This document shows positions 41,201 to 50,136 of a stretch of DNA of 64,000 bases, piece after piece. The stretch comes from Anthracocystis setariae (taxonomy: Eukaryota > Basidiomycota > Ustilaginomycetes > Ustilaginales > Ustilaginaceae). The notes under the pieces are model-generated. The model was not told where the DNA came from. It made no database searches and saw nothing but the letters and a program-made list of their open reading frames with translations. Where the stretch lies: NCBI GenBank assembly GCA_928724745.1, contig CAKMXJ010000015.1, positions 186,001-250,000 of the forward strand, read 5' to 3'. Position 1 is the first letter of the stretch. The number at the start of each line of letters is the position of its first letter. The position numbers were made by a program, and so were the translations under genes.

Positions 41201-41807
41201 GATGGGATCGCCTGCGCCGTCGATGGTGTTGGGCCACTCGGCGCCAATGTATGGGATGGGCGGGATGGGATCCATGTACGGTCTGGCGGGATCTTCAGCG
41301 TCGATGTACGCCATGCCGAACCCGATGATGCATGCAGCGGCGGCGGCGGCGGCATCGATGTATGGCATGCCAACGATGCTGCCCAACTCATTGCTAGCGA
41401 CGCAATCACCCGCAGGGTCGGACCTTGGACTGAACATGCCCTTGTCGCAGCAGAATACGGGCGGGACCATGTGGACAGCGGAGCAGAAGCATCAGCATGA
41501 GGCTCGAATGGGCGCGGCTGGAGCGCGACCGGTGTCGACGTACTCTGCGCTGAACGCTTCGAATCCATTTGCGGTTGCGCCCGTGGCACGAGCGTTGGCG
41601 ATCAACGATGCGGCCGATCCGACGGATGAGGAGATCAAGTCGGCAGTGCAGACGTACTTGGCTAACCAGCCGAGCCTGATGACGGTGACGAAGCGATCGG
41701 TGCGTGAAGCGTTGGTGGCGGCATTCCCAAACGCCGATTTGGGATGCAAGAAGCAGATGATCAACAAGGCGATCGACGATACGCTGTCTGGAGGTGCGCA
41801 AGCGTGA
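38292..41807 (+). CDS. Chitin synthase, division 2 (class IV/V-like), with cytochrome b5-like and DEK-type C-terminal domains
   Basis: 1171 residues from ATG 38292 (MSDKELTNDPF); the longer open frame begins at TTG. Order: cytosolic N-terminus, a membrane segment at about 116-137 (FTICAIIFWLCAIILFYIIG), a cytochrome b5-like luminal part (YDFSKFYKGDHSDIPN), a second span near 370-390 and the glycosyltransferase core with VPCYTEGEEELRKTI, LMVDADTRVE, LPGCFSLYR, GEDRYLTTL near 692 and QRRRWINSTVHNL near 731, the family catalytic signature. Three or more spans follow, then a Gly/Met/Ala-rich disordered region and a DEK_C-like end (DPTDEEIKSAVQTYL to the C-terminus). It makes cell-wall chitin from UDP-GlcNAc at the plasma membrane. 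No myosin motor is present, unlike the class V myosin chitin synthases of smuts. Which numbered chs gene it corresponds to cannot be decided here. Confidence 0.93.
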   Translation: MSDKELTNDPFATPLEPLHLDSATETAGLKADYDKRAYGEANPALIGTLEKDDIANRPIDAVEEVPTTAIRKWWVRLTWLNTWWIPSFALSKCGGMKRPDVQMAWREKFTICAIIFWLCAIILFYIIGFGRLLCPDYDKAWNESQLSQHAGTNDYYAAVRGTVYDFSKFYKGDHSDIPNLQTSSDTMLQLAGQDLTEYFPVPLTVGCQSLVSDTSLALQPTANNTPAIQQAIHTSGPLQADAASKLHNINWYPDTFLPFVKKMRKGYYVYSKNTIQNQGQWRQWAIINAKVYDISDYLNTISIYQTNTAYQFLDTSIVQLFKSQAGGDITSDFQSAMSQFNQTYRGATQACLDNVFYVGKTDFRDTPRCQVQNYLLLSFSVLLVTTVLAKFIAALQLGTKRSPEQQDKFVICQVPCYTEGEEELRKTIDSLAGLEYDDKRKLLFLICDGMIVGSGNDRSTPRIVLDILGVDPKIDPEPLMFKSVAEGSKQLNYAKVYSGLYEFEGHVVPYIVVVKVGRPSERSRPGNRGKRDSQILLMRYLNRVHFDAPMFPLELEIYHQMKNVIGIDPAFYEYILMVDADTRVETDGLNRLIANCADDSRIIAICGETTLDNAEGSWWTMIQVYEYYISHHLAKAFESLFGSVTCLPGCFSLYRIRSSDKGRPLFISNRIIDEYAENRVDTLHKKNLLHLGEDRYLTTLVLKNFPAFRTKFVADAKALTSAPERFGVLLSQRRRWINSTVHNLAELVLMPELCGFCLFSMRFIVFIDLLGTVILPATAVYLVYLIVTVATKTAAIPYISIAMIAAVYGLQAILFLLKRQWQYIGWLIIYILAYPVFSFFLPLYSFWHMDDFSWGNTRIVVGEKGNKKIVAGTDDEPYDDTMIPVKRFSEYQREVWDEAPSIRSGNSGGPFVNGGTVAHSGPPSLYKAGSAYAGSVVGSEYGAGLDYYQNTNVLQKPAHSRQTSAAALSQMGSPAPSMVLGHSAPMYGMGGMGSMYGLAGSSASMYAMPNPMMHAAAAAAASMYGMPTMLPNSLLATQSPAGSDLGLNMPLSQQNTGGTMWTAEQKHQHEARMGAAGARPVSTYSALNASNPFAVAPVARALAINDAADPTDEEIKSAVQTYLANQPSLMTVTKRSVREALVAAFPNADLGCKKQMINKAIDDTLSGGAQA

Positions 41808-43173
41808 TTGTGTCGAATGCGATCATGACAGAGGCAACGAACGCTCTTGACGTCGTTGATCGATTCGGGCACACTACGGAGTCAAGTTGCACAAGGGAAC
41901 CATACTATCTGTTGATTTGCACTGCACACACACACACACCCACACCCTTTTACATCTAAAGCACGCACACACACTCTCTCTTTCTCTTGCTGTTTGTCTC
42001 TATTTGTCGCACGCATCAACTCATGGACTTTTTGCTCTTGTGCCGGCTGTGGTATGATAGTACTGGATTGTGAAGTGCCGTGTGCTAGACTGAAGGAGAG
42101 GTGGTGAAGTGTGGATATGACAAGTATTGGCAAAGTGGACGGCGGCGCAAAAGAAGCTTCTAGAAGCTTGTTGACGATGTGCGGCTAGGAATTGGGGTTG
42201 ATATGCACGATATGGGGTAACGATCTAGCTGACTCACTAGACTAAGTAGTAGTGGTGTATACAATCCAGCATGTCCAGGGTTTCATGCTTGGCGAGGGTT
42301 TCAACATTCTTGGGGAACCCTGACTGCAAGATCGGATGCGATAGCCGCTCATGCTGCTTGCTGGGTCTGAACCAACCCACGTCGTTTCCACACCTTTTAC
42401 ACCTCTGCTGGTTGGTTTGGTGGATTGCATAAATTTAATTGACCGGGTAGCCGTGTGTTTTTTTTTTCGGGTGCGGTTTTCCACTCCCGATCTTGGTCCG
42501 ACGATCGGCGCATTGCTTCGCCTCCACCTTGCCATCTCTCTCTCTTGGCAGCGAAATGGCAAAAAAAAAAAAAGGCTCATATCGTCATGGTCATTGACGA
42601 TCGTATCTCGCAGCAGTGCCGAACACCACTTTCCCGGTTTCACAACATCAGCAGTAGCAGTTACTTGATCTACCACTCACTCAGCTTGAGTCTCCGATCG
42701 TCAATGCTGATCCCCATCGCCAACTTGGATGAGTTGGGTTTGGGTTTCAAATGGATCCAGTTTTCGGCAAGCATCCGACCATACTGTACGACGACCATGA
42801 CTGATGGTGCAGCTTCAACGGCGGCGGCTAGCCCGTCCAATGCACGATATGAATATTAATATTAGCCGCCCGCAAGTCACTAACTGCCATTTTATTCAAG
42901 CACTGCAATTTTATTTGTCCTTTTTCGGATGATGAATTTTGGGCGAGGCAGCTGATTTGAGTTTTTTTTTTTTTTTTGCGTGTGGTTTGGTGAGTTTGGC
43001 TGCAGCAACGATGCGCACTTTTTCATAGCGAACCAAAGCAGAGCAAAGCATTCCACGTCGGTGACACGTTTTGCCTCTTCTCGTCGTCGTCGTTTTCGAG
43101 ATTGCCGTTCCATATCCACTTCGAGGCTTTCATATAAGGCCAAACCCTCCCTGACCCTTGTCAGCAGGGAACC
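41808..43173. other. Intergenic region between the chitin synthase and HSF1
   Basis: About 1.4 kb without a supported gene. Contains a short CA run (41925-41944), poly-T (42457-42466 and 42962-42977), poly-A (42561-42572), one TACTGTA (42783) and TATAAGG at 43133, only 41 bp before the HSF1 ATG. I found no clear array of nGAAn units that would mark autoregulation by Hsf1. Confidence 0.5.
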
Positions 43174-46100
43174 ATGTCGTCCACGGCATCTCCAACGCCC
43201 AATCCCATCCAATCACCTTCCAACGCTTTACCTGCTACCACTTCCGAATCGCAAAGTGTCCCTACCGCGCCATCCTCCTCCTCCTCCTCCTCCTCTTCCT
43301 CTGCAACCATATCCGCTTCCCTTTCTACCTCGCCATCACACACAACAACCGCCATCACCACCAATCCGCAACCATTCACTTCTACAACGGATGATTCCAC
43401 TTTGGGTTCCGCTGACGCCTCAGTAGCACCTTCTACAACAGCAGCAACAGCACCACCAGCACCAGCATCAACACAAGCACAATCACAGTCGCACACATCA
43501 GATCCGTCATCGTCGTCTTCGATACTTCCCACAGCCAAACACGCTTCGGCATCCACTCCAACCTCCATACCTGCATCTTCAAAGCCTCCAATCTCAACCG
43601 TCACCGAACCTGACACAGAGGACGTCGACATGGCCGTTTCCACCGTTCACCATCCTGCAGGCACAGTACCCGTAGATGTCGCAGCTGGCGTCCCAGCAAC
43701 TCCTCTCAAGTCTGTCAGTCCCGTAGCCATGGCCACCCTCCCTCCCAACTTGCCTCTGCTCGCCACCATGTCGCCCGACCACGTCCAACAGTTTGGCACC
43801 GGTCTCATCGATGGCTTGAGCCCGCCAGCTTCCTACAGCTCGCCTTCACACGTTTTCCGCCCTCCCTCCAACTCAACTCAACCATTCCAAGCCAACAAGA
43901 CGTCGCCTCCTACGCCTGTAATCAACCCCACCGATGTCACTTCGACTCCGGCCGCCTCAGCTTCAACTCCAGCTGCATCGGTTGCCGCCATCGACCACCC
44001 TGACCAGCCCAAGATGGCTCCCGTCGTCGCTGGCATCGGAACGCTTCCTCCCAACGTCCAAGTCTCGGCCACCGCTGGAGCATCCGCCGAATCTCTGCGC
44101 GCTATACCCACCAACAAGAACAACCCCGCCTTCTTGAACAAACTGCGCAGCATGGTCGACGATCCCAACACCGACGAGCTCATTCGCTGGTCTCCCGACG
44201 GCGCTTCCTTCTTCGTTCCCAACCACGTCAAGTTTGGAGATCAGGTGCTTCCTCGTTTCTTCAAGCACAACCGCTTCTCTTCCTTTGTCAGGCAGCTCAA
44301 CATGTACGGTTTCCACAAAGTCCCGCATCTTCAGCAGGGCGCTCTCAAGCATGACTCGCCCCAGGAGAGCGAGCTTTGGGAGTTCTCCAATCCTCATTTC
44401 CACCGCGATCATCCCGAATGGTTGTGCAGGGTGCAGCGCAAGAAGGGCGCTCGCGACGACAAGGATGCTCCCACCGAGCGCGAGCAAACCTCCAGCACCG
44501 GTCAGGAGCTCATGCACGCCGGTGCGCTCATGAGGACCGCCGATTTCGGCGCTCAGACCCTCGGTGCCGATGCCAATTCGGACGGCGCTCTCCAACTCGC
44601 CAGTGTCCTCAACGCCATCAATGCCATCAAGAATGCTCAGACCAGCATCAATGCCGATCTCCGTCATCTGCAAAATTCAAATCAGAACCTCTGGCAGGAG
44701 GCGGTCGAGTCGCGTCAGCGTGCCAAACGGCAGCAGGAGACCATCAACAAGATCTTGCGTTTCTTGGCTGGAGTGTTTGGCAACGATGCCGATGCAGAGG
44801 CTCCGGTGCAGGGCAAGAAGGTGTCGGGAAAAGGTCGAGGCGGACGAAGAGTCGGCGTTCGTCCGCAGCAGCAGCATCAGCATCAGCATCAGCAACAGCA
44901 ACAGCAACAGCAGCAGCAGCAGCAACAGCGCAACAAAGGTCGGCTCATGATCGAAGATGGCAAGTCTTCGCCCATTCGCGGCCTTGAGGGTTTGGAGCTG
45001 CCTGCAAGTGACGACGAGATCGAAGAGATGCCGAGCCATCTCAGGTTTCAGGAGACCAGCAGTGGGGATTCGCCCCGAGGTGGTCTGAGCCCGAGCAACA
45101 CTGGCTCCAGAATCACCCAGATTGCCAGTCCACCGAGCAGTTCAGCCTTCAACGATTTCAGCAAGCAGCTGCATGAGGCGGCTTCGACCCCGGGTGGATC
45201 GAGGCGGTTGTCGTCTCAGGCGAGCAACCAGGTGCTCAATGCGCTGGCATCGGGCGAGGGCAACGCGTGGCTGGCGAGCCTGTTCGGAGCGAGCCTGGCC
45301 AACCAAGGTTCAAAGTCGACTGGCCCGGCATCGGGAGGTGGACTGAAGCTTGACCCTCAGATGGTGGCGGCGTTGCAACAGGCACTTGCAAGTGCGGGTA
45401 CAGCTGGAGCGTCCAACACGGCTGAAACTACAGCTGATTACTTTGGCAACACAAACGCAGAAGACGACTTTTCGTCTCGGTTCTCGGCTTTCCCCAGTGG
45501 ATTGAGTGGCAGCGATTCGACTCAACAGGCTTCCAATTTCGGCTCAAACTCAGGCTCAGGCTCAGGCTCGAGCTCAGGATCGGGTCAAGCGCTGGGTCTC
45601 GACGCCGATGCACTGGCACGCATCGCGGGCATTTCGCAGGCTCTCGTCCAGTCGCCTGCTCGCAACAACTTTAACGGCAACCCTGGTGCTTTGCCCACCA
45701 AAGCGTCGGGTTCGGCAAATTTGTTTGACACCAACGACGATCCAAGCAACAACAACCAGCAGCTTGCACTTTCGCTGTCGCGCGCCTCGCGCGATTTGCA
45801 GAACACGTCGAACGATGTCAACCTCGTTGAAAACAGCATCAACTCGCTCGTCCAAGGGCTTCAGGCCAATCCGAACCTGGTTTCGAGCACCTCGACGGCG
45901 CCAGCTACGTCGATGGATGGGTGGCAGAACCCGAATGCTGCGCCGTATGTGCCTGGGTTTGACGCCACTGGTGCGCCTCAGTTGGGAGTTGGTGCGGTTG
46001 GGACGGGAGCTACGGGCATGGACGCCGACTTTGATGTGGATTCGTTCCTGTCGCAGTTTGTGGATTCGTCGCAAGCGCCAGGCGGTGGCGTGGTGTCGCC

Positions 46101-46452
46101 GATGTCGAACCAGTTTGCGGACGGGTTGATGGTTGGTGGCGAGAGTCCGTCGTTTGCGTTCTCTCCCGCTACGACCGCAGCGTTTTTGCAGGGGAGTGGT
46201 CCAGCAGCAGCAGCAGCAGCAGCAGGAGGAGGAGGAGGAGGAGGCGATGGGAATGGCAGCAGCAGTGCAGGGTCAAGTGAGAGCAGTCCAGAGGGGCTAG
46301 CGGCGGAGTGGAACCAGATAGGCGCTAAGGGGAAGAAGAGAAAGCCTAGTGCCACTGGCACAGGTGCGGGTGCGGGTGCGGGTGCGGGTGGGACAGGGGC
46401 TGGTGATGTAGAGTTGGCTAGGCCCACCAAGAAGTGTGCCTCGCGCAAGTGA
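43174..46452 (+). CDS. HSF1: Heat shock transcription factor (HSF1-type)
   Basis: 1092 residues, intronless. After a 310-residue Ser/Thr/Pro/Ala-rich N-terminal region comes an HSF-type winged-helix DNA-binding domain at about 314-425: NPAFLNKLRSMVDD, then LIRWSPDGASFFVP, LPRFFKHNRFSSFVRQLNMYGFHKV (the recognition helix lies in the SSFVRQLNMYGF part) and FHRDHPEWLCRVQRKKG. A heptad-type trimerisation segment follows at about 475-540 (AINAIKNAQTSINADLRHL). A His/Gln-Gln run lies near 570, with Gly-Ser and Gly-Ala repeats later, and acidic/hydrophobic stretches near the C-terminus may be activation regions. Hsf1 trimers bind inverted nGAAn repeats and drive chaperone genes in the nucleus. A Skn7 origin is unlikely because no response-regulator receiver domain is present. 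Confidence 0.93.
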   Translation: MSSTASPTPNPIQSPSNALPATTSESQSVPTAPSSSSSSSSSSATISASLSTSPSHTTTAITTNPQPFTSTTDDSTLGSADASVAPSTTAATAPPAPASTQAQSQSHTSDPSSSSSILPTAKHASASTPTSIPASSKPPISTVTEPDTEDVDMAVSTVHHPAGTVPVDVAAGVPATPLKSVSPVAMATLPPNLPLLATMSPDHVQQFGTGLIDGLSPPASYSSPSHVFRPPSNSTQPFQANKTSPPTPVINPTDVTSTPAASASTPAASVAAIDHPDQPKMAPVVAGIGTLPPNVQVSATAGASAESLRAIPTNKNNPAFLNKLRSMVDDPNTDELIRWSPDGASFFVPNHVKFGDQVLPRFFKHNRFSSFVRQLNMYGFHKVPHLQQGALKHDSPQESELWEFSNPHFHRDHPEWLCRVQRKKGARDDKDAPTEREQTSSTGQELMHAGALMRTADFGAQTLGADANSDGALQLASVLNAINAIKNAQTSINADLRHLQNSNQNLWQEAVESRQRAKRQQETINKILRFLAGVFGNDADAEAPVQGKKVSGKGRGGRRVGVRPQQQHQHQHQQQQQQQQQQQQQRNKGRLMIEDGKSSPIRGLEGLELPASDDEIEEMPSHLRFQETSSGDSPRGGLSPSNTGSRITQIASPPSSSAFNDFSKQLHEAASTPGGSRRLSSQASNQVLNALASGEGNAWLASLFGASLANQGSKSTGPASGGGLKLDPQMVAALQQALASAGTAGASNTAETTADYFGNTNAEDDFSSRFSAFPSGLSGSDSTQQASNFGSNSGSGSGSSSGSGQALGLDADALARIAGISQALVQSPARNNFNGNPGALPTKASGSANLFDTNDDPSNNNQQLALSLSRASRDLQNTSNDVNLVENSINSLVQGLQANPNLVSSTSTAPATSMDGWQNPNAAPYVPGFDATGAPQLGVGAVGTGATGMDADFDVDSFLSQFVDSSQAPGGGVVSPMSNQFADGLMVGGESPSFAFSPATTAAFLQGSGPAAAAAAAGGGGGGGDGNGSSSAGSSESSPEGLAAEWNQIGAKGKKRKPSATGTGAGAGAGAGGTGAGDVELARPTKKCASRK

Positions 46453-46726
46453 AGTTTGTATTTGTATTTGTAGGGTGAAGTAAATGAAAATGGTTGGGTT
46501 GGTGCCGATGTGATAGAGAGGAATTAATTTGCGTGGATGAGAAATGTTAGGTTGGATTCAGAGCGAGAGAGCAGCGAAAGAGTTGGTGTGGGTCGAGACG
46601 CAGCAATAATAACTCACCGCAGTACCACCATCGTGAGCAAACGCATCACTCTCTGTTTCGAGAGTCTAGTTAGTCGAACCACACCACCACAATCACCACT
46701 TGGTCTTGATCTTGTTACGCAACGAC

Positions 46727-48067
46727 ATGTCGAATTACGAAGACGATATCGAGCCGATTGCGGATCCTGGCGAAGCCATCGGCGTTGCATCATCATCTTC
46801 TTCTTCGTCTCTTGGCAAGCGTGCACGCGTTGGTGATGGGGATGGGGATGTGTCTCGGCTCTCGCCCGAGCCCGATGAGGATCTGGACCTGAGTGAGGGC
46901 AAGCATCCTGTGTGGCTAGTCAAGATCCCCAAGTTTCTTCTGCAAGCGTGGGGTGCGATTCGGACGGACGATTTGCGGTTGGGCACGGTACGAGTGTATG
47001 ACCCAGATCATACGGGGCATCAGAGGATGGAGTTGTTGTTACCCGAGCCACCTGCGTCGGCGGTGCCGGTGGAAGCGGGAAAACAGAGGAATCCAAGGTA
47101 TGATACGATTCCAAGGGCATATGATCTCAAGTTGAGCGCGGATTCGGCGGCGACAATGATGAGGAACATGTATGCGTTCCGCGAGAAGGTCGAGGATGTG
47201 GATAGTGCCAACTCGAAACTCGACGATGATGACGAGGAGGAGGAGGACGAGGAGGAGGGGGAGGGGGAGGGGAGGAGGAAGAAACGCACCAAAACGCGTC
47301 GAATCACAGCGCTGTGTGGAACTATTACGAACGAAGCCGCGCTGCAACCCCAAATCCGCTCCACCACCACCACCACCACCACCACGGACACGAAACCCGG
47401 CACGACGTTCGGTTCATCGACACCGATCTCGGACTCGTACCGAACCCTGCTACGCCAACGTCGCGCTGAAGCGTCGCAACCGAAACGAACCATCAAAATG
47501 CTCGACGTCACCGACACAGGTCGTCACAACATGCTCGTCGCCGGCGTTCCCTCGCTCACATCGACCAAGTCGCGCTTCAACGCCTCAATCGCAGCCACCT
47601 CGAAACCGTCATCATCGTCATCGTTGTCGTCCTCTACAGGTGCGGGCAGTGACAAGTTCGCTAGGATGCCAAAGAACGAGTTGCTCGATCTGCTATTTAC
47701 GCTGTTCGAACGATGGCAATTTTGGAGTTTGAAAAAATTGCGCGCTGAAACGCAACAGCCCGAGAGTTATCTCAAGGAGGTGTTGGCTGGCATTGCCGAT
47801 TTGCATAAGAGGGGGCCGTATGTGGGGAATTGGAGTTTAAAGCCAGAGTATGAGTCCAAGAGGAAGGAGAAGGAGGTGCAGAGGGATCAACTGGAGGAGC
47901 AAAACCACAAGCAGAAGCAGAAGCACAAGGTGGAACAACAACAGCAGGAGGAGGAGGAGGAGGAGGAGGAGGAGGAGGAGGAGGAGGAGGAGGATTTCGG
48001 TGAAAACGACGACGACGACGACGACGATGATGATGATGAGGGGGAAGATTTCGACGAGGTTGTCTAA
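46727..48067 (+). CDS. TFG2: Transcription initiation factor IIF subunit beta
   Basis: 446 residues from ATG 46727 (MSNYEDDIEPIADPG); the open frame extends to a TTG at 46700. An N-terminal dimerisation region (VWLVKIPKFLLQAW, residues about 62-75; MRNMYAFREKV further on) is separated by an acidic Glu/Asp block from the DNA-binding winged helix at about 312-385: RMPKNELLDLLFTLFERWQF, SLKKLRAETQQPESYLKEVL and LHKRGPYVGNWSLKPEY, which is highly characteristic. TFIIF recruits RNA polymerase II to promoters together with TFIIB. The C-terminus is a Glu/Asp run. The gene follows HSF1 in the same direction, 274 bp apart. Confidence 0.95.
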   Translation: MSNYEDDIEPIADPGEAIGVASSSSSSSLGKRARVGDGDGDVSRLSPEPDEDLDLSEGKHPVWLVKIPKFLLQAWGAIRTDDLRLGTVRVYDPDHTGHQRMELLLPEPPASAVPVEAGKQRNPRYDTIPRAYDLKLSADSAATMMRNMYAFREKVEDVDSANSKLDDDDEEEEDEEEGEGEGRRKKRTKTRRITALCGTITNEAALQPQIRSTTTTTTTTDTKPGTTFGSSTPISDSYRTLLRQRRAEASQPKRTIKMLDVTDTGRHNMLVAGVPSLTSTKSRFNASIAATSKPSSSSSLSSSTGAGSDKFARMPKNELLDLLFTLFERWQFWSLKKLRAETQQPESYLKEVLAGIADLHKRGPYVGNWSLKPEYESKRKEKEVQRDQLEEQNHKQKQKHKVEQQQQEEEEEEEEEEEEEEEDFGENDDDDDDDDDDEGEDFDEVV

Positions 48068-48231
48068 AGACTTTGACTTTCACAAGGGGGTTTTTTCTTT
48101 CTTTCAATCGTGTGCGAGTGCGAAAGGGTGTGTGTGTGTAAGGGAGGGATTTGACAAATCACTATGTATTGCAAACAAGAACCGTATTGAATGAGCGCGG
48201 GGGGTGTGGGGTGTAGAGGTGGGGTGTGAAA

Positions 48232-49614
48232 CTACCTCCTATCCTTCCCGGCAACGGAGATGACTTCGGCCTCACCAATAGGCTGAGGTGTAAACTGAGT
48301 GCTGATCGCCTCGCTTTGGCCATCAACACCTGTAAACATACTATCGAGCGTTTCACTCGGCAACTGAAACTCACCCAACGGAGTTTCGGCAAGATACAAC
48401 CTCCTCAACGCATCCTCAGCAGCCCTAAACTCAGCCATTCGGATACTGGTACCACTACCCTCACCGATTTTGGTTTGACCGCTCCATACGCCGACGATGA
48501 AAATCGGACTGATGCTAAGACGACCGCTCTCGGCTATCATACGCGACTGCGGCGCGGGTTTGTTATACTTTTCGCACGTCGAGGCGAGCGAATGTTTGGG
48601 ATCGTTGAACTTGAGCAACGACGAAAGGTTGAACGATCTCGAGAGCAGATGTGTAGTGATGAACTTTCGAGTAGCCGACAGACCGAGTTCCTGGAAAATC
48701 ACCGCGATGATGGCGCGAAGCGATTCAGCAAGCACGTCTTTCGAGAGCAGCGTCCGTTCCGGTATGTAAGGCGACGATGTAAGCGCGCGACTGGTGCGTT
48801 TTAGAAGGTAGTTGGAACAGTTAGGAACGCGTGCAGATTTGTCCCATCGCAGGATACCTTGAGCGGCGAGACCGAGCTCCATACCGACATCAGAGAGCGT
48901 TTTGTGTCCAACATGCGCCGAGACCGCCGCTTTGAGCACTCGCGTGGGCAGGTTAGGGTAGCGAAGATGCAGAAATTCGGTTGCCAACATACCGAGCAAT
49001 GAATTGCCCACCGTCGCCAACGCCGCTTGGTGCTCCAACGATTCGCCGCTTATGCCAAGGTGTTGGACAGAGTCGAGACGTGTCGCTCCCTTCTTCCTGA
49101 CCAGGCCCGAGACGGCTGTGGAAGGGTCCATTCCGAGATTGGCTGACTTGGCTTTATCGACAAGCGCTAGGAACGACGGGTGGGTGCATGCTTGATGCAC
49201 CAGCCTGATGCGCCTATCGCGAGTCTCGGCATCGACGCTCGAGGGAATCAGGCCAAGACGTGCGGTGAGCGCTGCAAAGGCCGAGACGGGCGGTGGTCGC
49301 ACAGCAGCGTACAGCTCGGGATCGGATCGAGCCAGAAGAGGAAGGTGCACATTAGGACTCGGATCGTGGACGTAGGGAGCTGGTCCCTCAACGGTAGAAG
49401 GAGTGGGAGTGGGTGCAACTTCAGAAGAAGTGGTTGCAGCGGCAGACGAACTGGCTGCAACGTCGGTAGAAGCGAAACGGGTGGAGGAGGGTGGGATGGT
49501 TCTAGATCTGGAGGCGTGCGAGAGCGCCTGTGTCAAAGTCGAGGTCGAAGCGATGCTCTGGTTGCTCTGGGCAATGGGTCGCAACGCCCTCGTGAGTATT
49601 CGGCTTGCTGACAT
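48232..49614 (-). CDS. MRPL3: Mitochondrial large ribosomal subunit protein mL44 (RNase III-like, yeast Mrpl3 family)
   Basis: 460 residues from ATG 49614. The N-terminus (MSASRILTRALRPIAQ) is basic and lacks acids, a mitochondrial targeting signal. An RNase III-fold domain spans about 115-335; its signature helix reads ISGESLEHQAALATVGNSLL, so the acidic catalytic positions of active RNase III are not kept, as expected for a structural ribosomal protein. A double-stranded RNA-binding domain lies at about 350-425 (VGVWSGQTKIGEGSGTSIRM, then AEFRAAEDALRRLYL). mL44 pairs with mL57 on the mitoribosome surface. Convergent with TFG2 (164 bp) and divergent from LST8. Confidence 0.9.
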   Translation of the reverse strand: MSASRILTRALRPIAQSNQSIASTSTLTQALSHASRSRTIPPSSTRFASTDVAASSSAAATTSSEVAPTPTPSTVEGPAPYVHDPSPNVHLPLLARSDPELYAAVRPPPVSAFAALTARLGLIPSSVDAETRDRRIRLVHQACTHPSFLALVDKAKSANLGMDPSTAVSGLVRKKGATRLDSVQHLGISGESLEHQAALATVGNSLLGMLATEFLHLRYPNLPTRVLKAAVSAHVGHKTLSDVGMELGLAAQGILRWDKSARVPNCSNYLLKRTSRALTSSPYIPERTLLSKDVLAESLRAIIAVIFQELGLSATRKFITTHLLSRSFNLSSLLKFNDPKHSLASTCEKYNKPAPQSRMIAESGRLSISPIFIVGVWSGQTKIGEGSGTSIRMAEFRAAEDALRRLYLAETPLGEFQLPSETLDSMFTGVDGQSEAISTQFTPQPIGEAEVISVAGKDRR

Positions 49615-49667
49615 GGTCTAGAATGTGAGCGATTGAATTGCGGGCGATGATGTTGGTTGAGATGCAA

Positions 49668-49717
49668 GGAAGGAAGGAAGGAAGGAAGGAAGGAAGGATG
49701 GAAGGATGGAAGGAAGA
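49668..49717. repeat. (GGAA)n tetranucleotide repeat
   Basis: About ten GGAA-type units with a few GGAT variants, 55 bp upstream of the mL44 start codon. Confidence 0.9.
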
Positions 49718-50064
49718 AAGGTCGTCTGATTATGTTTCTTCTGTCATTTCTTCTGATTTCGGTCGGTCGCTGATCAAACGAACTGCACCGCACACAGCAC
49801 AAGAATTCTCCAAAAAATCGCCCTTTTTTTTCCCACTCTGACATTCCGACAATTCACGTGATGCTGCCTTTCCTACTCCTATCGCACGAAACAATCACAG
49901 CTTCAATAACGCAACTCCACTCCACCTTTTCTGAAATGCTCAGGCCATTCGGATTCTAATTGCGACTTCTGCCTCTTGCTTCATTTCATTTGCCATTCAT
50001 ATTCAGCAGTCGGCGTTTCCGCAAGCAGGGTCGACCCCACCGCAGCAGTGAGGTCGACAATCAA

Positions 50065-50099
50065 TCATCCATCCATCCATCCATCCATCCATCCATCCA
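50065..50099. repeat. (CCAT)n tetranucleotide repeat
   Basis: Eight CCAT units ending 38 bp before the LST8 ATG, probably in its 5' leader. Confidence 0.9.
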
Positions 50100-50136
50100 G
50101 TCCTCGGGCCCCCTTCGATCTTCCCACTTGCACAAC

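Larger units (their letters stand above)
49615..50136. promoter_or_regulatory. Shared divergent upstream region of mL44 and LST8
   Basis: About 520 bp bounded by two start codons. It contains a GGAA repeat (49668-49717) near the mL44 start and a CCAT repeat (50065-50099) just before LST8. No specific binding site can be named. Confidence 0.5.

Noticed and set aside
38994..41237. Long minus-strand frame (747 codons) opposite the chitin synthase
   Set aside because: Same cause: biased codons of the sense gene suppress antisense stops. No recognisable motif, and the sense strand has the catalytic signatures.
43000..43173. Heat shock element array in the HSF1 promoter
   Set aside because: I looked for alternating nGAAn/nTTCn units and found only isolated half sites.
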